From contig JAVBLY010000005.1 of assembly GCA_031553035.1 (NCBI GenBank), forward strand, positions 248,001 to 312,000: a DNA stretch of 64,000 nt. The letters are read 5' to 3'. The DNA comes from JAVBLY01 sp031553035. GTDB lineage: Bacteria > Bacillota > Clostridia > Peptostreptococcales > Anaerovoracaceae. The notes under the pieces were generated by a model that was not told the origin of the DNA, searched no databases, and saw only the letters and a program-made list of their open reading frames with translations. Of the stretch, positions 35,668-42,696 are shown one piece after another. The first letter of the stretch is position 1. Every line of letters starts with the position of its first letter. A program made the position numbers and the translations under genes.

Positions 35668-36900
35668 ATGAATATTAAAGCTCCATTTTACCGAGTATTC
35701 CAGTTCGTTTTCAACTATGGAGCGAGAGTTCTTCCATGGAGGAAAGCAGTTCCTGTAATCGGTCAGGGCTCGATCAAGAGAATCCCCGAGCTCTTAAAAA
35801 AAGAAAAAGTTTCAAGACCACTGGTCGTCACTGATCCCGGTCTCATGAAAGCCGGTGTTTCCGGGATGGTACTTGATGTCCTGAAAAACGCAGGCATCAA
35901 ATACGATCTGTTTGATCAGGTAGAGCCAAACCCAAGCACAGATACTGTAGATTCCATACAGAAGATTTTTTTCGAGAAAAATTGCGACAGCTTTGTTGCC
36001 ATAGGCGGCGGTTCTGCAATGGATGCCGCAAAAGCCGCCGGTGCGAGAGTTGTTTTTCCAAATAGAACAGTAGGTCAAATGGGAGGACTTCTCAAAGTAT
36101 GGAAAAAGATCCCTCCTTTTATCGCAGTTCCTACCACATCCGGAACGGGAAGCGAAACCACCATCGCAGCGCTCGTCACAGACAGCAAAACTCATCACAA
36201 ATATGCACTCATGGACCTGCATTTGATTCCGAAATATGCAGTTTTGGACCCTGATCTTACGAAGGGATTGCCCCCTCAGATCATAGGACCAACAGGTATG
36301 GATGCTCTTACTCATGCTGTGGAAGCGTATCTCTGCTGGACATATAATACAAGGGAAAGCAAGGCATTTGCCCTTGATGCCATAAAACTAATTTTCGAGA
36401 ATCTGGAAAAGGCATATAATGACGGAAACGATATGGATGCCAGACTCAACATGATGATAGCATCATATAAAGCTGGTTTTGCGTTTACCAGAGCGGGTGT
36501 CGGCAATATACATGCAATAGCTCACACTTTGGGCGGTCTTTACAGCACACCGCACGGTCTTGCCAACGCAGTTATCATGCCCATTGTCCTTGAGGATTAC
36601 GGCAGCAAAGTCAAGAAAAAGCTGGCGATAATGGCCGAAGCGGCAGGCCTTGGAAGCCGTCAGGGGTCGGAAACCTTCGATTCTGAGTTGGCAGATATTT
36701 TTGTCGAAAGCATACAGAATATGAACCGGCGTATGAACATCCCTGATCACTTTGATTATATAAAAGAAGAAGATGTTCCCCAGATGATTCGTTGGGCACT
36801 GAAGGAAGCTAATCCTGTTTATCCCGTTCCCGTTGTATATGACAAAACCCGGGCAGCAGCGGTGATCCGTAAAGTGGAGGGAAAATTAGCCATATTATAA
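35668..36900 (+). CDS. Iron-containing alcohol dehydrogenase
   Basis: A 410-residue group III alcohol dehydrogenase. The NAD loop is AIGGGSAMDAAKA, the family block is VPTTSGTGSETTI, and the metal ligands are in MDALTHAVEAYL and HAIAHTLGGLYSTPHGLAN. The substrate cannot be told from sequence; primary alcohols or short-chain aldehydes are likely. The start at 35668 is chosen because upstream in-frame codons fall in the terminator. The site AAGGAG at 35649-35654 is 13 bp away and better spaced for a 3-codon reading frame at 35660. Remnants of ferredoxin and aldehyde oxidoreductase genes follow, so it may have worked with them. Confidence 0.9.
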   Translation: MNIKAPFYRVFQFVFNYGARVLPWRKAVPVIGQGSIKRIPELLKKEKVSRPLVVTDPGLMKAGVSGMVLDVLKNAGIKYDLFDQVEPNPSTDTVDSIQKIFFEKNCDSFVAIGGGSAMDAAKAAGARVVFPNRTVGQMGGLLKVWKKIPPFIAVPTTSGTGSETTIAALVTDSKTHHKYALMDLHLIPKYAVLDPDLTKGLPPQIIGPTGMDALTHAVEAYLCWTYNTRESKAFALDAIKLIFENLEKAYNDGNDMDARLNMMIASYKAGFAFTRAGVGNIHAIAHTLGGLYSTPHGLANAVIMPIVLEDYGSKVKKKLAIMAEAAGLGSRQGSETFDSELADIFVESIQNMNRRMNIPDHFDYIKEEDVPQMIRWALKEANPVYPVPVVYDKTRAAAVIRKVEGKLAIL

Positions 36901-37001
36901 ACAAATATGACTGCATAGGCTGCTCTGCCTGCTCCAAACTCTGCCCTGTCTTTGCCATCAGTGGTGAACTGAAACAGACGTTTGAGATCATCGATGTATA
37001 G
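36876..37001 (+). pseudogene. Truncated ferredoxin gene
   Basis: In the frame overlapping the end of the dehydrogenase gene, the DNA encodes KYDCIGCSACSKLCPVFAIS, a perfect first half of a 2[4Fe-4S] ferredoxin, and then stops after FEIIDV. A second CxxCxxCxxxC motif is expected there and is absent. No usable start codon precedes it in frame. It looks like a fragment left by deletion between a ferredoxin gene and the aldehyde oxidoreductase gene. Confidence 0.6.
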
Positions 37002-37419
37002 TACGACATATTCAAAAAATACATCAGTGACCAGCGGCGAGAGAGTTGCAGGACGCTGCGGAGGAGGTGCTGTAAGCCTGCTTCTCAAGGCACTTCCTGC
37101 TCTGAAAATAAATTCTCTTTTCCTCATGCCGCATGCAAAAGCAATCAAGTATGCAACAGGGATCCCTATGGACACAGGAAGCTTTGTCAGATGGGGAGAA
37201 AGAGGATACAATCTTGAGCGAATGTACAGCTTAAGGGAAGGATTGACCGGTGCTGATGACAGCCTGCCGGACAGACTGACGAGAGTGCCGCAGGTTGAAA
37301 GTCGCCCGGATACTGTAGTTCCCATGGATAAAATGCTGCCTAAATATTATAAAATCAGAGGCTGGGATCCATCCGGCATACCGACAGATAAAACTTTAAG
37401 AAAGCTGGGACTCATATAA
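36982..37419 (+). pseudogene. C-terminal remnant of an aldehyde:ferredoxin oxidoreductase gene
   Basis: The 145-codon frame from ATG 36982 matches the last part of AOR-type tungsten/molybdenum enzymes: GERGYNLERMYSLREGLTG, DDSLPDRLT and the ending YYKIRGWDPSGIPTDKTLRKLGL. The full family is about 600 residues, so the N-terminal cofactor-binding three quarters are missing. The stop overlaps the MoaD-like start by one base, as in intact AOR operons. I take it as a pseudogene produced by the deletion that also cut the ferredoxin gene. Confidence 0.72.
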
Positions 37420-37673
37420 TGGCTAATGTAACACTTAAATACCGTGGACCGCTTCACGAAGAACTTAATATAACCGAAGAAATTACTTTCGGTGATGATA
37501 TTGCGGATATACTTAAATTTATTAACAATCTCTACGGAAAAGAAATCTATAAGATAGCTAAGTCCATGCTCATTGCCGTCAACGGTGAGAGCATTCTTAA
37601 ACGTCAGGTTTTTAAGACAAAACTTTATGACGGCGATATAGTTTCTTTTCTTCCTGTCAGCGGAGGAGGCTGA
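37419..37673 (+). CDS. MoaD/ThiS-family sulfur-carrier protein
   Basis: An 84-residue beta-grasp protein ending VSFLPVSGGG, with the C-terminal Gly-Gly needed for adenylation and thiocarboxylation. MoaD-like proteins supply sulfur for the pyranopterin cofactor of molybdenum and tungsten enzymes, and AOR operons often carry such a gene. Here the AOR is broken while this gene is intact. Its stop is at 37671-37673. It is a true prokaryotic relative of ubiquitin and should not be confused with the eukaryote-like ubiquitin gene 5 kb away. Confidence 0.88.
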   Translation: MANVTLKYRGPLHEELNITEEITFGDDIADILKFINNLYGKEIYKIAKSMLIAVNGESILKRQVFKTKLYDGDIVSFLPVSGGG

Positions 37674-37769
37674 TTCAGCCCAAAACCTTTGTCAGATCTT
37701 TACCCAAATTCCTGTAATACCGGGTAATCGATATCCTTGCTCGATATGGGAAAATATGGTATTATTTTT

Positions 37770-37794
37770 ATATGGTAAATATTACCATATTTTG
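37770..37794. promoter_or_regulatory. Palindromic operator candidate upstream of ssb-like gene
   Basis: ATATGGTAA-ATA-TTACCATAT is a perfect inverted repeat in the promoter zone, and a further ATATGGTA half site lies about 20 bp upstream. The spacing of repeated half sites suits binding of a dimeric regulator. Confidence 0.45.
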
Positions 37795-37814
37795 TATTTG
37801 GAGAGGAGGTCGAG

Positions 37815-38138
37815 GTGAATAGTATAAATGTTATAGGAAGGCTGACGAAGAAGCCTGAACTGAGAAAGACTGATGGCGGGAAAAGCATATGCAATTTCTC
37901 ATTGGCAGTGGATGATGCTCATTCAAAGGAAGATCGTGCCGATTTTATCAGATGCACAGTTTTCGGAGTTCAGGGAGAGAATTGTGAAAAGTATCTCGAA
38001 AAAGGGTTTTTAGCCGGTGTAAGCGGCAGATTCAGATCCGATACTTATAAGGATTCTGAAGGGATCACGCGGTATCCAATAAGTCTCATAGCCGAGAGGG
38101 TTCAGTTTTTACAGTGGCCCAGCAGGGAAGATTCATAG
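37815..38138 (+). CDS. Short single-stranded DNA-binding protein (SsbB-like)
   Basis: A 107-residue OB-fold SSB (NSINVIGRLTKKPELRKT; FSLAVDDA; DFIRCTVFGVQGENCEKYLEKG). It starts with GTG 37815 after a GAGGAGG site. It lacks the acidic C-terminal tail (DDDIPF type) that recruits repair proteins, so it is more like the SsbB paralogue used in competence or on mobile elements than the replicative SSB. The window also has comEC, but the two are far apart. Confidence 0.85.
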   Translation: MNSINVIGRLTKKPELRKTDGGKSICNFSLAVDDAHSKEDRADFIRCTVFGVQGENCEKYLEKGFLAGVSGRFRSDTYKDSEGITRYPISLIAERVQFLQWPSREDS

Positions 38139-38176
38139 TTAAAAAGCGGTATTACAAAATGGAAGTTTAAATGTGG

Positions 38177-38206
38177 TATAAAAAGCGGTATTTTCACCGC
38201 TTTTTG
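38177..38206 (+). terminator. Terminator after ssb-like gene
   Basis: AAAAAGCGGT-ATTTTC-ACCGCTTTTT is a perfect 10-bp stem ending in T residues. The word AAAAAGCGGTATT also occurs at about 38143, and a similar GCGGTATTTTCGC follows at about 38245. Confidence 0.85.
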
Positions 38207-38207
38207 C

Positions 38208-38236
38208 TTGACTATAACCATAAGAAATGGTAAGAT
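38208..38236 (+). promoter_or_regulatory. Promoter of the tRNA cluster
   Basis: TTGACT (38208-38213), 17-bp spacer, TAAGAT (38231-38236), 34 bp before the first tRNA. Confidence 0.65.
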
Positions 38237-38269
38237 TTCTATTGCGGTATTTTCGCTTTTTTTTAATTT

Positions 38270-38346
38270 GGCGGTGTAGCTTAGTTGGTTAGAGCGTTCG
38301 GTTCATACCCGAAAGGTCGGTGGTTCGACTCCACTCGCCGCTACCA
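38270..38346 (+). tRNA. tRNA-Met (CAT), elongator type
   Basis: A complete cloverleaf with acceptor GGCGGTG/CGCCGCT, anticodon loop with CAT, T-loop TTCGACT and encoded CCA. The G1 start and paired 1-72 position mark the elongator form, not the initiator. The CAT anticodon could in principle be tRNA-Ile2, but the body matches clostridial elongator Met. Confidence 0.9.
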
Positions 38347-38372
38347 TTCATTATCAGCGAAAATATCATCCC

Positions 38373-38448
38373 GGGCGCATAGCTCAGCTGGGAGAGCACC
38401 TGCCTTACAAGCAGGGGGTCATAGGTTCGAGCCCTATTGCGCCCACCA
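38373..38448 (+). tRNA. tRNA-Val (TAC)
   Basis: Acceptor GGGCGCA/TGCGCCC, anticodon TAC in CTTACAA, T-loop TTCGAGC, and encoded ACCA. Same strand as the rest of the cluster. Confidence 0.95.
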
Positions 38449-38565
38449 TTAGCTCGTCCAACGAACTTAGTGAGTTGTTGACGAACTCGTGCAACACTTT
38501 CCCAAACCTCTACCCACAGGGGGAACAAGAACCTCTTTTAGGTGATTTGGTGAAAGTGACTGCCA
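38449..38565 (+). repeat. R2 structured repeat, copy 1
   Basis: Directly after the CCA of tRNA-Val. It shares with copy 2 (39013-39098) the blocks TTAGCTCGTCCAACGAAC, GTGAGTTGTTGACGAACT and GATTTGGTGAAA-ACTGCCA. The first two blocks are imperfect inverted copies of each other (CGTCCAACGAAC/GTTGTTGACG), giving a stem. This copy has about 30 extra bases before the GATTTGG block. Confidence 0.75.
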
Positions 38566-38593
38566 TTTTTTACTCTTATCGGAGTACTAAAAA

Positions 38594-38712
38594 TTGCGAA
38601 GTATTTTTTTCGAATATCAAGGCGTGTGATTGAGCGACCGAGGCGCGTACCTAGACATACGTAACGAGGGAGAGATAGAGCAACAACGCAGGTATGCGGA
38701 AAAAAGACAGCA
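38594..38712 (+). repeat. R1 hairpin repeat, copy B
   Basis: Second copy of the 120-bp hairpin element. It starts GCGAAGTATTTTTTTCG and ends GCGGAAAAAAGACA. The tip is CGTA-CCTAGACA-TACG. It fills the gap between the R2 copy and tRNA-Asp. Confidence 0.7.
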
Positions 38713-38719
38713 AAGAGGT

Positions 38720-38796
38720 GGCCTGGTAGTTCAGTTGGTTAGAATGCCAGCCTGTCACGCTGGAGGTCGTCGGTTCGAACCCGATCCAGGTCGCCA
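38720..38796 (+). tRNA. tRNA-Asp (GTC)
   Basis: Acceptor GGCCTGG/CCAGGTC (one G-T pair), anticodon GTC in CTGTCAC, T-loop TTCGAAC and encoded GCCA. Confidence 0.95.
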
Positions 38797-38855
38797 ATTT
38801 ATTTTTTTAGCTAGTTATGATAGACTGTAAGTGCATATATGAAAAAACCGAACAT

Positions 38856-38932
38856 GGTGGGTATCGTCAAGTGGTTAAGACACAGGGTTGTGGCTCCTGT
38901 ATGCGTGGGTTCGAATCCCACTATCCACCCCA
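38856..38932 (+). tRNA. tRNA-His (GTG)
   Basis: Acceptor GTGGGTA/TATCCAC with the extra G-1 opposite C73, the hallmark of tRNA-His. Anticodon GTG, encoded CCA. Confidence 0.95.
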
Positions 38933-38937
38933 AATGA

Positions 38938-39012
38938 TGGGGTATCGCCAAGTGGTAAGGCAATGGATTCTGATTCCATCATTCGCAGGTTCGAATCCTG
39001 CTACCCTAGCCA
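38938..39012 (+). tRNA. tRNA-Gln (CTG)
   Basis: Acceptor TGGGGTA/TACCCTA, anticodon CTG in the loop TTCTGAT, T-loop TTCGAAT, encoded GCCA. It follows tRNA-His by 5 bp. Confidence 0.92.
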
Positions 39013-39098
39013 TTAGCTCGTCCAACGAACAGATGTGAGTTGTTGACGAACTTGTGCACTATTTTCCCAAATCTTTGATTTGGTGAAAATCACTGCCA
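39013..39098 (+). repeat. R2 structured repeat, copy 2
   Basis: Directly after the CCA of tRNA-Gln, exactly as copy 1 follows tRNA-Val. A second small stem CAAATC-TTT-GATTTG is perfect in this copy. Confidence 0.75.
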
Positions 39099-39146
39099 AC
39101 GTATCGTTTTGTGCATGATGTTAAGTTGTGTGTGGAACGTATACAT

Positions 39147-39220
<74 letters not shown>

Positions 39221-39223
39221 AAG

Positions 39224-39258
39224 AAAACACACTTTTCAAAATCGGAAAGTGTGTTTTT
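39224..39258 (+). terminator. Terminator of the tRNA cluster
   Basis: AAAACACACTTT (39224-39235) pairs with AAAGTGTGTTTT (39246-39257), followed by T. Confidence 0.88.
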
Positions 39259-39343
39259 ATATATTAAATAAGCCACCCAATAGTATCTTGAATGTGATAC
39301 AATTTACAAAACTGGTCAGTTTATTGATGATTGGAGAAATATA

Positions 39344-39820
39344 ATGAAAAAGGTTATTCCTGTAATTTTGATTTTAATGCTTGTTTTTTCGCTGACTGCC
39401 TGTTCAGACGACGTAAAAGAAACTGAGAAAACTGAAGGCACGAGCAATACAGAAGAAAGCAATGCAAACACAGCTGGAGAAGAAACCGTCGTCCCCCCGG
39501 AGTCTGAAGAGCCTGATGCCAATAAAGATGGTGATGAAACAGCGGGATATGATGCTTATACGGAAGATTTGATACAAACCGGATATGTCAGTAGTGTCAG
39601 TGACAAAGGCAACGGAAACTGGATAATAACGGTTACAAATAAGTGGAAAGATATGGACGAGTCAGAGAAACTGGACTTTGCTAACGATATTTTCAGTGAG
39701 CTTTCTGTAAAAGCGGATGAACAATACGGCAAGCAGGCAACAGTGAAAATGATAAACAAGTCCGGAAATAAAGTTGCTGCAAGCAGCAAAGACGGTGACG
39801 GTATGAAAATTTATCAGTAA
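39344..39820 (+). CDS. Small lipoprotein of unknown function
   Basis: A 158-residue secreted lipoprotein: hydrophobic signal, lipobox LTAC near residue 20, an acidic Ser/Thr/Glu-rich linker (about 25-72) and a compact C-terminal domain with the segment DKGNGNWIITVTNKWKDMDE and then KADEQYGKQATVKMI. I recognise no family with confidence. It has its own promoter region after the tRNA terminator and converges with the radical-SAM pair. Confidence 0.75.
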   Translation: MKKVIPVILILMLVFSLTACSDDVKETEKTEGTSNTEESNANTAGEETVVPPESEEPDANKDGDETAGYDAYTEDLIQTGYVSSVSDKGNGNWIITVTNKWKDMDESEKLDFANDIFSELSVKADEQYGKQATVKMINKSGNKVAASSKDGDGMKIYQ

Positions 39821-39830
39821 CAGGGGTAGC

Positions 39831-41081
39831 CTATAAGGTGAGTTCCTCGGGAAAAGCCTTTTCTTTCATGATGCCCCACATTTTATCTATGTATGACAGT
39901 GTGTAAAATTGCTCGAAATAATGGTAGTAGTAAGTTCCCCGCTCAGTCAGGTGTAATTGATCTTTCTTTTGGTGAATGAAGCCCAGTAGTTTTGCCGCAG
40001 CAAGTTCAAGCCCATATTTCTTTTTAAGTGCCGATCCAAAGAAACTTTCGAAGTTTGCCGGGGATATAGTTGTGGTATAAGTTTCCCAGAATAGGTAATA
40101 TATCATACGTTGTCTTTTTGTGAATTTAATGGTGAGTGATGTCGGTATACGACCTGCATTGACCATATCTATATATTCATCGGCTGAAAAAGTATTGATT
40201 TTGAAAGAGTCTTTTAAGAGGGTCGTAGCAGAACATCCGAATCCCAGAAAGTTTTCTCTTGTCATCGATGAGTATCTGGAACTTTCTTCATTTGAAAATG
40301 TCCATATGGATGTTCTGTTATAGCCCTGTTCTCTGCAATATGTCAGGGTTTTGTAAAGCAATTTTTTTTTATCCTTCTCACATACCGGCTTAAACTCGTT
40401 ACTTGAAAATGCAAAATCGATAAATGGGTATATTGCAATATGGTTTGCACCTATGCTAAAAGCGGTATCTATATCATTTTGAAGGTCATTATAAGTCTGA
40501 TCCGGCAGAGCGAAAATAAAGTCCATGGACACAGTTTCAAACGGCACTTTGTTCAATGCAGAAGAAATATTATCTTTGTCAATGTTTCCTCGATGAAGAA
40601 TATCTGTGTATTTCTTTTGAAATGACTGGATGCCTACGCTTATCTTAGTGATTTTAGCTTCTTTTAATTGTGTAAGCAATTCAACATCGATTTCGCCGGG
40701 ATGAAGTTCGATGCCTATTCCTTCGGTTACCTCAAAGAATTCTTCGATCTCATTTATGATCATTTTGAGATATGGTGCTGCCAAAGCCGGTGAACCTCCG
40801 CCAAAGTACAGGGAAGTGGCTCTTTTTTTACCAGCATTCATTGACCCGATCAGACGAATTTCTTTTATCAGTGCCAATACGTAATCATCCATCTTCTCCG
40901 GGGCATAAAGTTCTTTGCAATATGGGCAAAATTCACATATCTGTTTGCAAAAGGGGATGTGGACATACAGCCCGAGATTTTTTTCATCTTTATAGGAAAT
41001 GATCTCATCATTTTCGTTAGTGAATTGGAATGGTTTGGTGGATCTTGTTAGCCACATTCTGGCCAGGCTTGCTATGTTCAT
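39831..41081 (-). CDS. HemN/HemW-like radical SAM protein
   Basis: A 416-residue radical SAM enzyme of the coproporphyrinogen-oxidase-like family. The cluster motif is HIPFCKQICEFCPYC (CxxxCxxC with one more Cys two residues on), followed by YFGGGSPAL and the segment VGIQSFQKKYTDILHRG. The C-terminal part matches the HemN-type winged domain only loosely. The chosen start (41081) overlaps the stop of the upstream radical SAM gene (ATGA) after an AAGGTGG site; the frame extends further upstream, inside that gene. No other haem gene is near, so a true haem role is doubtful. Confidence 0.85.
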   Translation of the reverse strand: MNIASLARMWLTRSTKPFQFTNENDEIISYKDEKNLGLYVHIPFCKQICEFCPYCKELYAPEKMDDYVLALIKEIRLIGSMNAGKKRATSLYFGGGSPALAAPYLKMIINEIEEFFEVTEGIGIELHPGEIDVELLTQLKEAKITKISVGIQSFQKKYTDILHRGNIDKDNISSALNKVPFETVSMDFIFALPDQTYNDLQNDIDTAFSIGANHIAIYPFIDFAFSSNEFKPVCEKDKKKLLYKTLTYCREQGYNRTSIWTFSNEESSRYSSMTRENFLGFGCSATTLLKDSFKINTFSADEYIDMVNAGRIPTSLTIKFTKRQRMIYYLFWETYTTTISPANFESFFGSALKKKYGLELAAAKLLGFIHQKKDQLHLTERGTYYYHYFEQFYTLSYIDKMWGIMKEKAFPEELTL

Positions 41082-41992
41082 TTTGCCCACCTTATATATT
41101 TTGGGTATGTAATCAGCATATCCAAAATGACTTTGAGATTTCCGCGGAACAGTAATGTATATTCTGCTGCAAAGAAGTAACCGCAATCTTTACATAGGCC
41201 ATCTATATTAATACATCTTCCGCAATAATGCATTTGACCTTTTTCAACAACGACACATTGACGGCAAGGTTTTTTGCCTGAATCACCACATATATATGGA
41301 AATGCTGATGTGAGATTGAATACAGGCTTTCCTTGTTTTTTTAGTTTTGCGATAGCATCGCAGCATTCTTTTTTTTCACTCTTGCTTAAGCTTAGGTATT
41401 CTGTACCGGGATGAGGAGTATGGAAATTGAATGAAACACCTCGGATACTGCTTATATTTTCTGCATAATCACAGACATTTTGTATATCCCGGTGGTTATA
41501 TTTATTTAATGCCATATACAGCAATAAGTTGTTATGGTGGGAACTATGTATATTATCCATGATTTTATCGAAGCATTCTCCACGGATCAGGTCATGCTGC
41601 CTTTTATCTCCGTCAAGGCTGATCATGATCAGGTCGGCTTCAGGCGCATATATGGGGTAGGTCCCGTTTGTAACTATATTAACTATCAGAAATCCCATGT
41701 TCTTTGCACGCTTTATCAGATCGTTTATAGTTTTGCCGCTGTCCTTCCACATAAAAATTTCACCGCCGCTGAAGAAAAGAATTCTTACTCCCATTTTATA
41801 TAGTTTTTCCATTTCACTGATGACATTACTATATGGGTACATTTCTTCTGTTATATTGCTTACTGCGCAGTGTTTGCATTTTAAGTTACACTTATCCGTG
41901 AGTATGATCGTACCCAGGATTGGATGGTTTTCTTGCTTCATTATGGTTTTCAGCCCATATGCCGAAAAATGTAGTAATTGATTTATTTTCAT
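41078..41992 (-). CDS. Radical SAM protein, first gene of a two-gene cassette
   Basis: A 304-residue protein with the radical SAM motif CNLKCKHC (about residue 36) and the SAM-site segments FFSGGEIFMW and IVTNGTYPIY. A Cys-rich C-terminal region (GDSGKKPCRQCVVV; HYCGRCINIDGLCKDC) could bind a further cluster, as in SPASM/Twitch enzymes. The start 41992 follows AAGGGA; an upstream ATG at 42028 would lie on the mRNA 5' end next to the promoter. It is coupled by 4-bp overlap to the HemN-like gene. Substrate unknown. Confidence 0.85.
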   Translation of the reverse strand: MKINQLLHFSAYGLKTIMKQENHPILGTIILTDKCNLKCKHCAVSNITEEMYPYSNVISEMEKLYKMGVRILFFSGGEIFMWKDSGKTINDLIKRAKNMGFLIVNIVTNGTYPIYAPEADLIMISLDGDKRQHDLIRGECFDKIMDNIHSSHHNNLLLYMALNKYNHRDIQNVCDYAENISSIRGVSFNFHTPHPGTEYLSLSKSEKKECCDAIAKLKKQGKPVFNLTSAFPYICGDSGKKPCRQCVVVEKGQMHYCGRCINIDGLCKDCGYFFAAEYTLLFRGNLKVILDMLITYPKYIRWAK

Positions 41993-42007
41993 AACGCTTC
42001 CCTTATG

Positions 42008-42041
42008 GTGTAATATTACACTGTGCAAAGTTGTCTGTCAA
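42008..42041 (-). promoter_or_regulatory. Promoter with palindromic operator for the radical SAM cassette
   Basis: On the minus strand TTGACA (42036-42041), 17-bp spacer, TAATAT (42013-42018). The -10 lies inside the perfect 14-bp palindrome GTGTAATATTACAC (42008-42021), an arrangement typical of repression by a TetR- or MarR-type dimer. No such regulator gene is adjacent. Confidence 0.7.
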
Positions 42042-42147
42042 TAGGTTTTATGATAAAACCATATTGGAACATTCATATTGGGAAGTGAAAAGTTGTTAAC
42101 TATGATATAGTGGTACCAAGGTAGCGCAAATCAACTGGAGGTATACC

Positions 42148-42675
42148 ATGAAAAGAAGCACTGCAAAAAGAGGATGTATTTGTATATCAATCAGTATTCT
42201 TCTGATTATTATGACTGGCTGTAGTCCATCTGAGCCGGATGGCATGGGTTATGGCGAAGAATTCACAGTTGCCGGGAATACGTATAAACTCGACAAAATT
42301 GTGGAAGTGACTGACAGTGAAACCGGCGGGACAAATCAATTCGAAGTTCAGGTACTAATGAGTACTCAGTCTGCACCTGTTCAATTTTCCATGGGTGCTG
42401 ACGGAACTGCAGGAACACCCCAAAGTCTTATCAATATGGAGCTTGATGGAGAGGATACTAAATACACCACATCGAACATCCGGTTTAAGGCGGCTGACGA
42501 AGGCGGCTTCAAAGGTCTCGCAACATTTATCTTTACCTTGCCTGATGGTGTGGAATTCCCCGAGACCGGCACATTTTTATATACAGGTGACGAGGAAGAA
42601 TCAGTTCCATTGGATTTTTCCGAGATGAAAATTGAGAAAATAGAAACCGCCCCTGCAGAAGAGGTGGCAAGCTGA
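42148..42675 (+). CDS. Secreted lipoprotein, beta-sandwich-like
   Basis: A 175-residue lipoprotein with signal and lipobox IMTGC near residue 25. The mature part has alternating strands (GEEFTVAGNTYKLDKIVEV, FEVQVLMS, KGLATFIFTLPDGVEF), which resembles immunoglobulin-like DUF4352-type lipoproteins; I cannot name the family with confidence. A GGAGG site precedes the ATG. It converges with the ubiquitin-domain gene with only 21 bp between stops. Confidence 0.72.
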   Translation: MKRSTAKRGCICISISILLIIMTGCSPSEPDGMGYGEEFTVAGNTYKLDKIVEVTDSETGGTNQFEVQVLMSTQSAPVQFSMGADGTAGTPQSLINMELDGEDTKYTTSNIRFKAADEGGFKGLATFIFTLPDGVEFPETGTFLYTGDEEESVPLDFSEMKIEKIETAPAEEVAS

Positions 42676-42696
42676 ATACTATTCAAAATCACAGAA

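Noticed and set aside
37419..37673. MoaD-like protein as conjugation partner for the ubiquitin protein
   Set aside because: It is linked to the AOR remnant; the ubiquitin protein is extracellular and lacks Gly-Gly, so a shared pathway has no support.
38289..38528. Minus-strand ORF across tRNA-Met and tRNA-Val (and a similar one over tRNA-Arg at 54040-54346)
   Set aside because: These are translations of tRNA genes, a known false annotation type.
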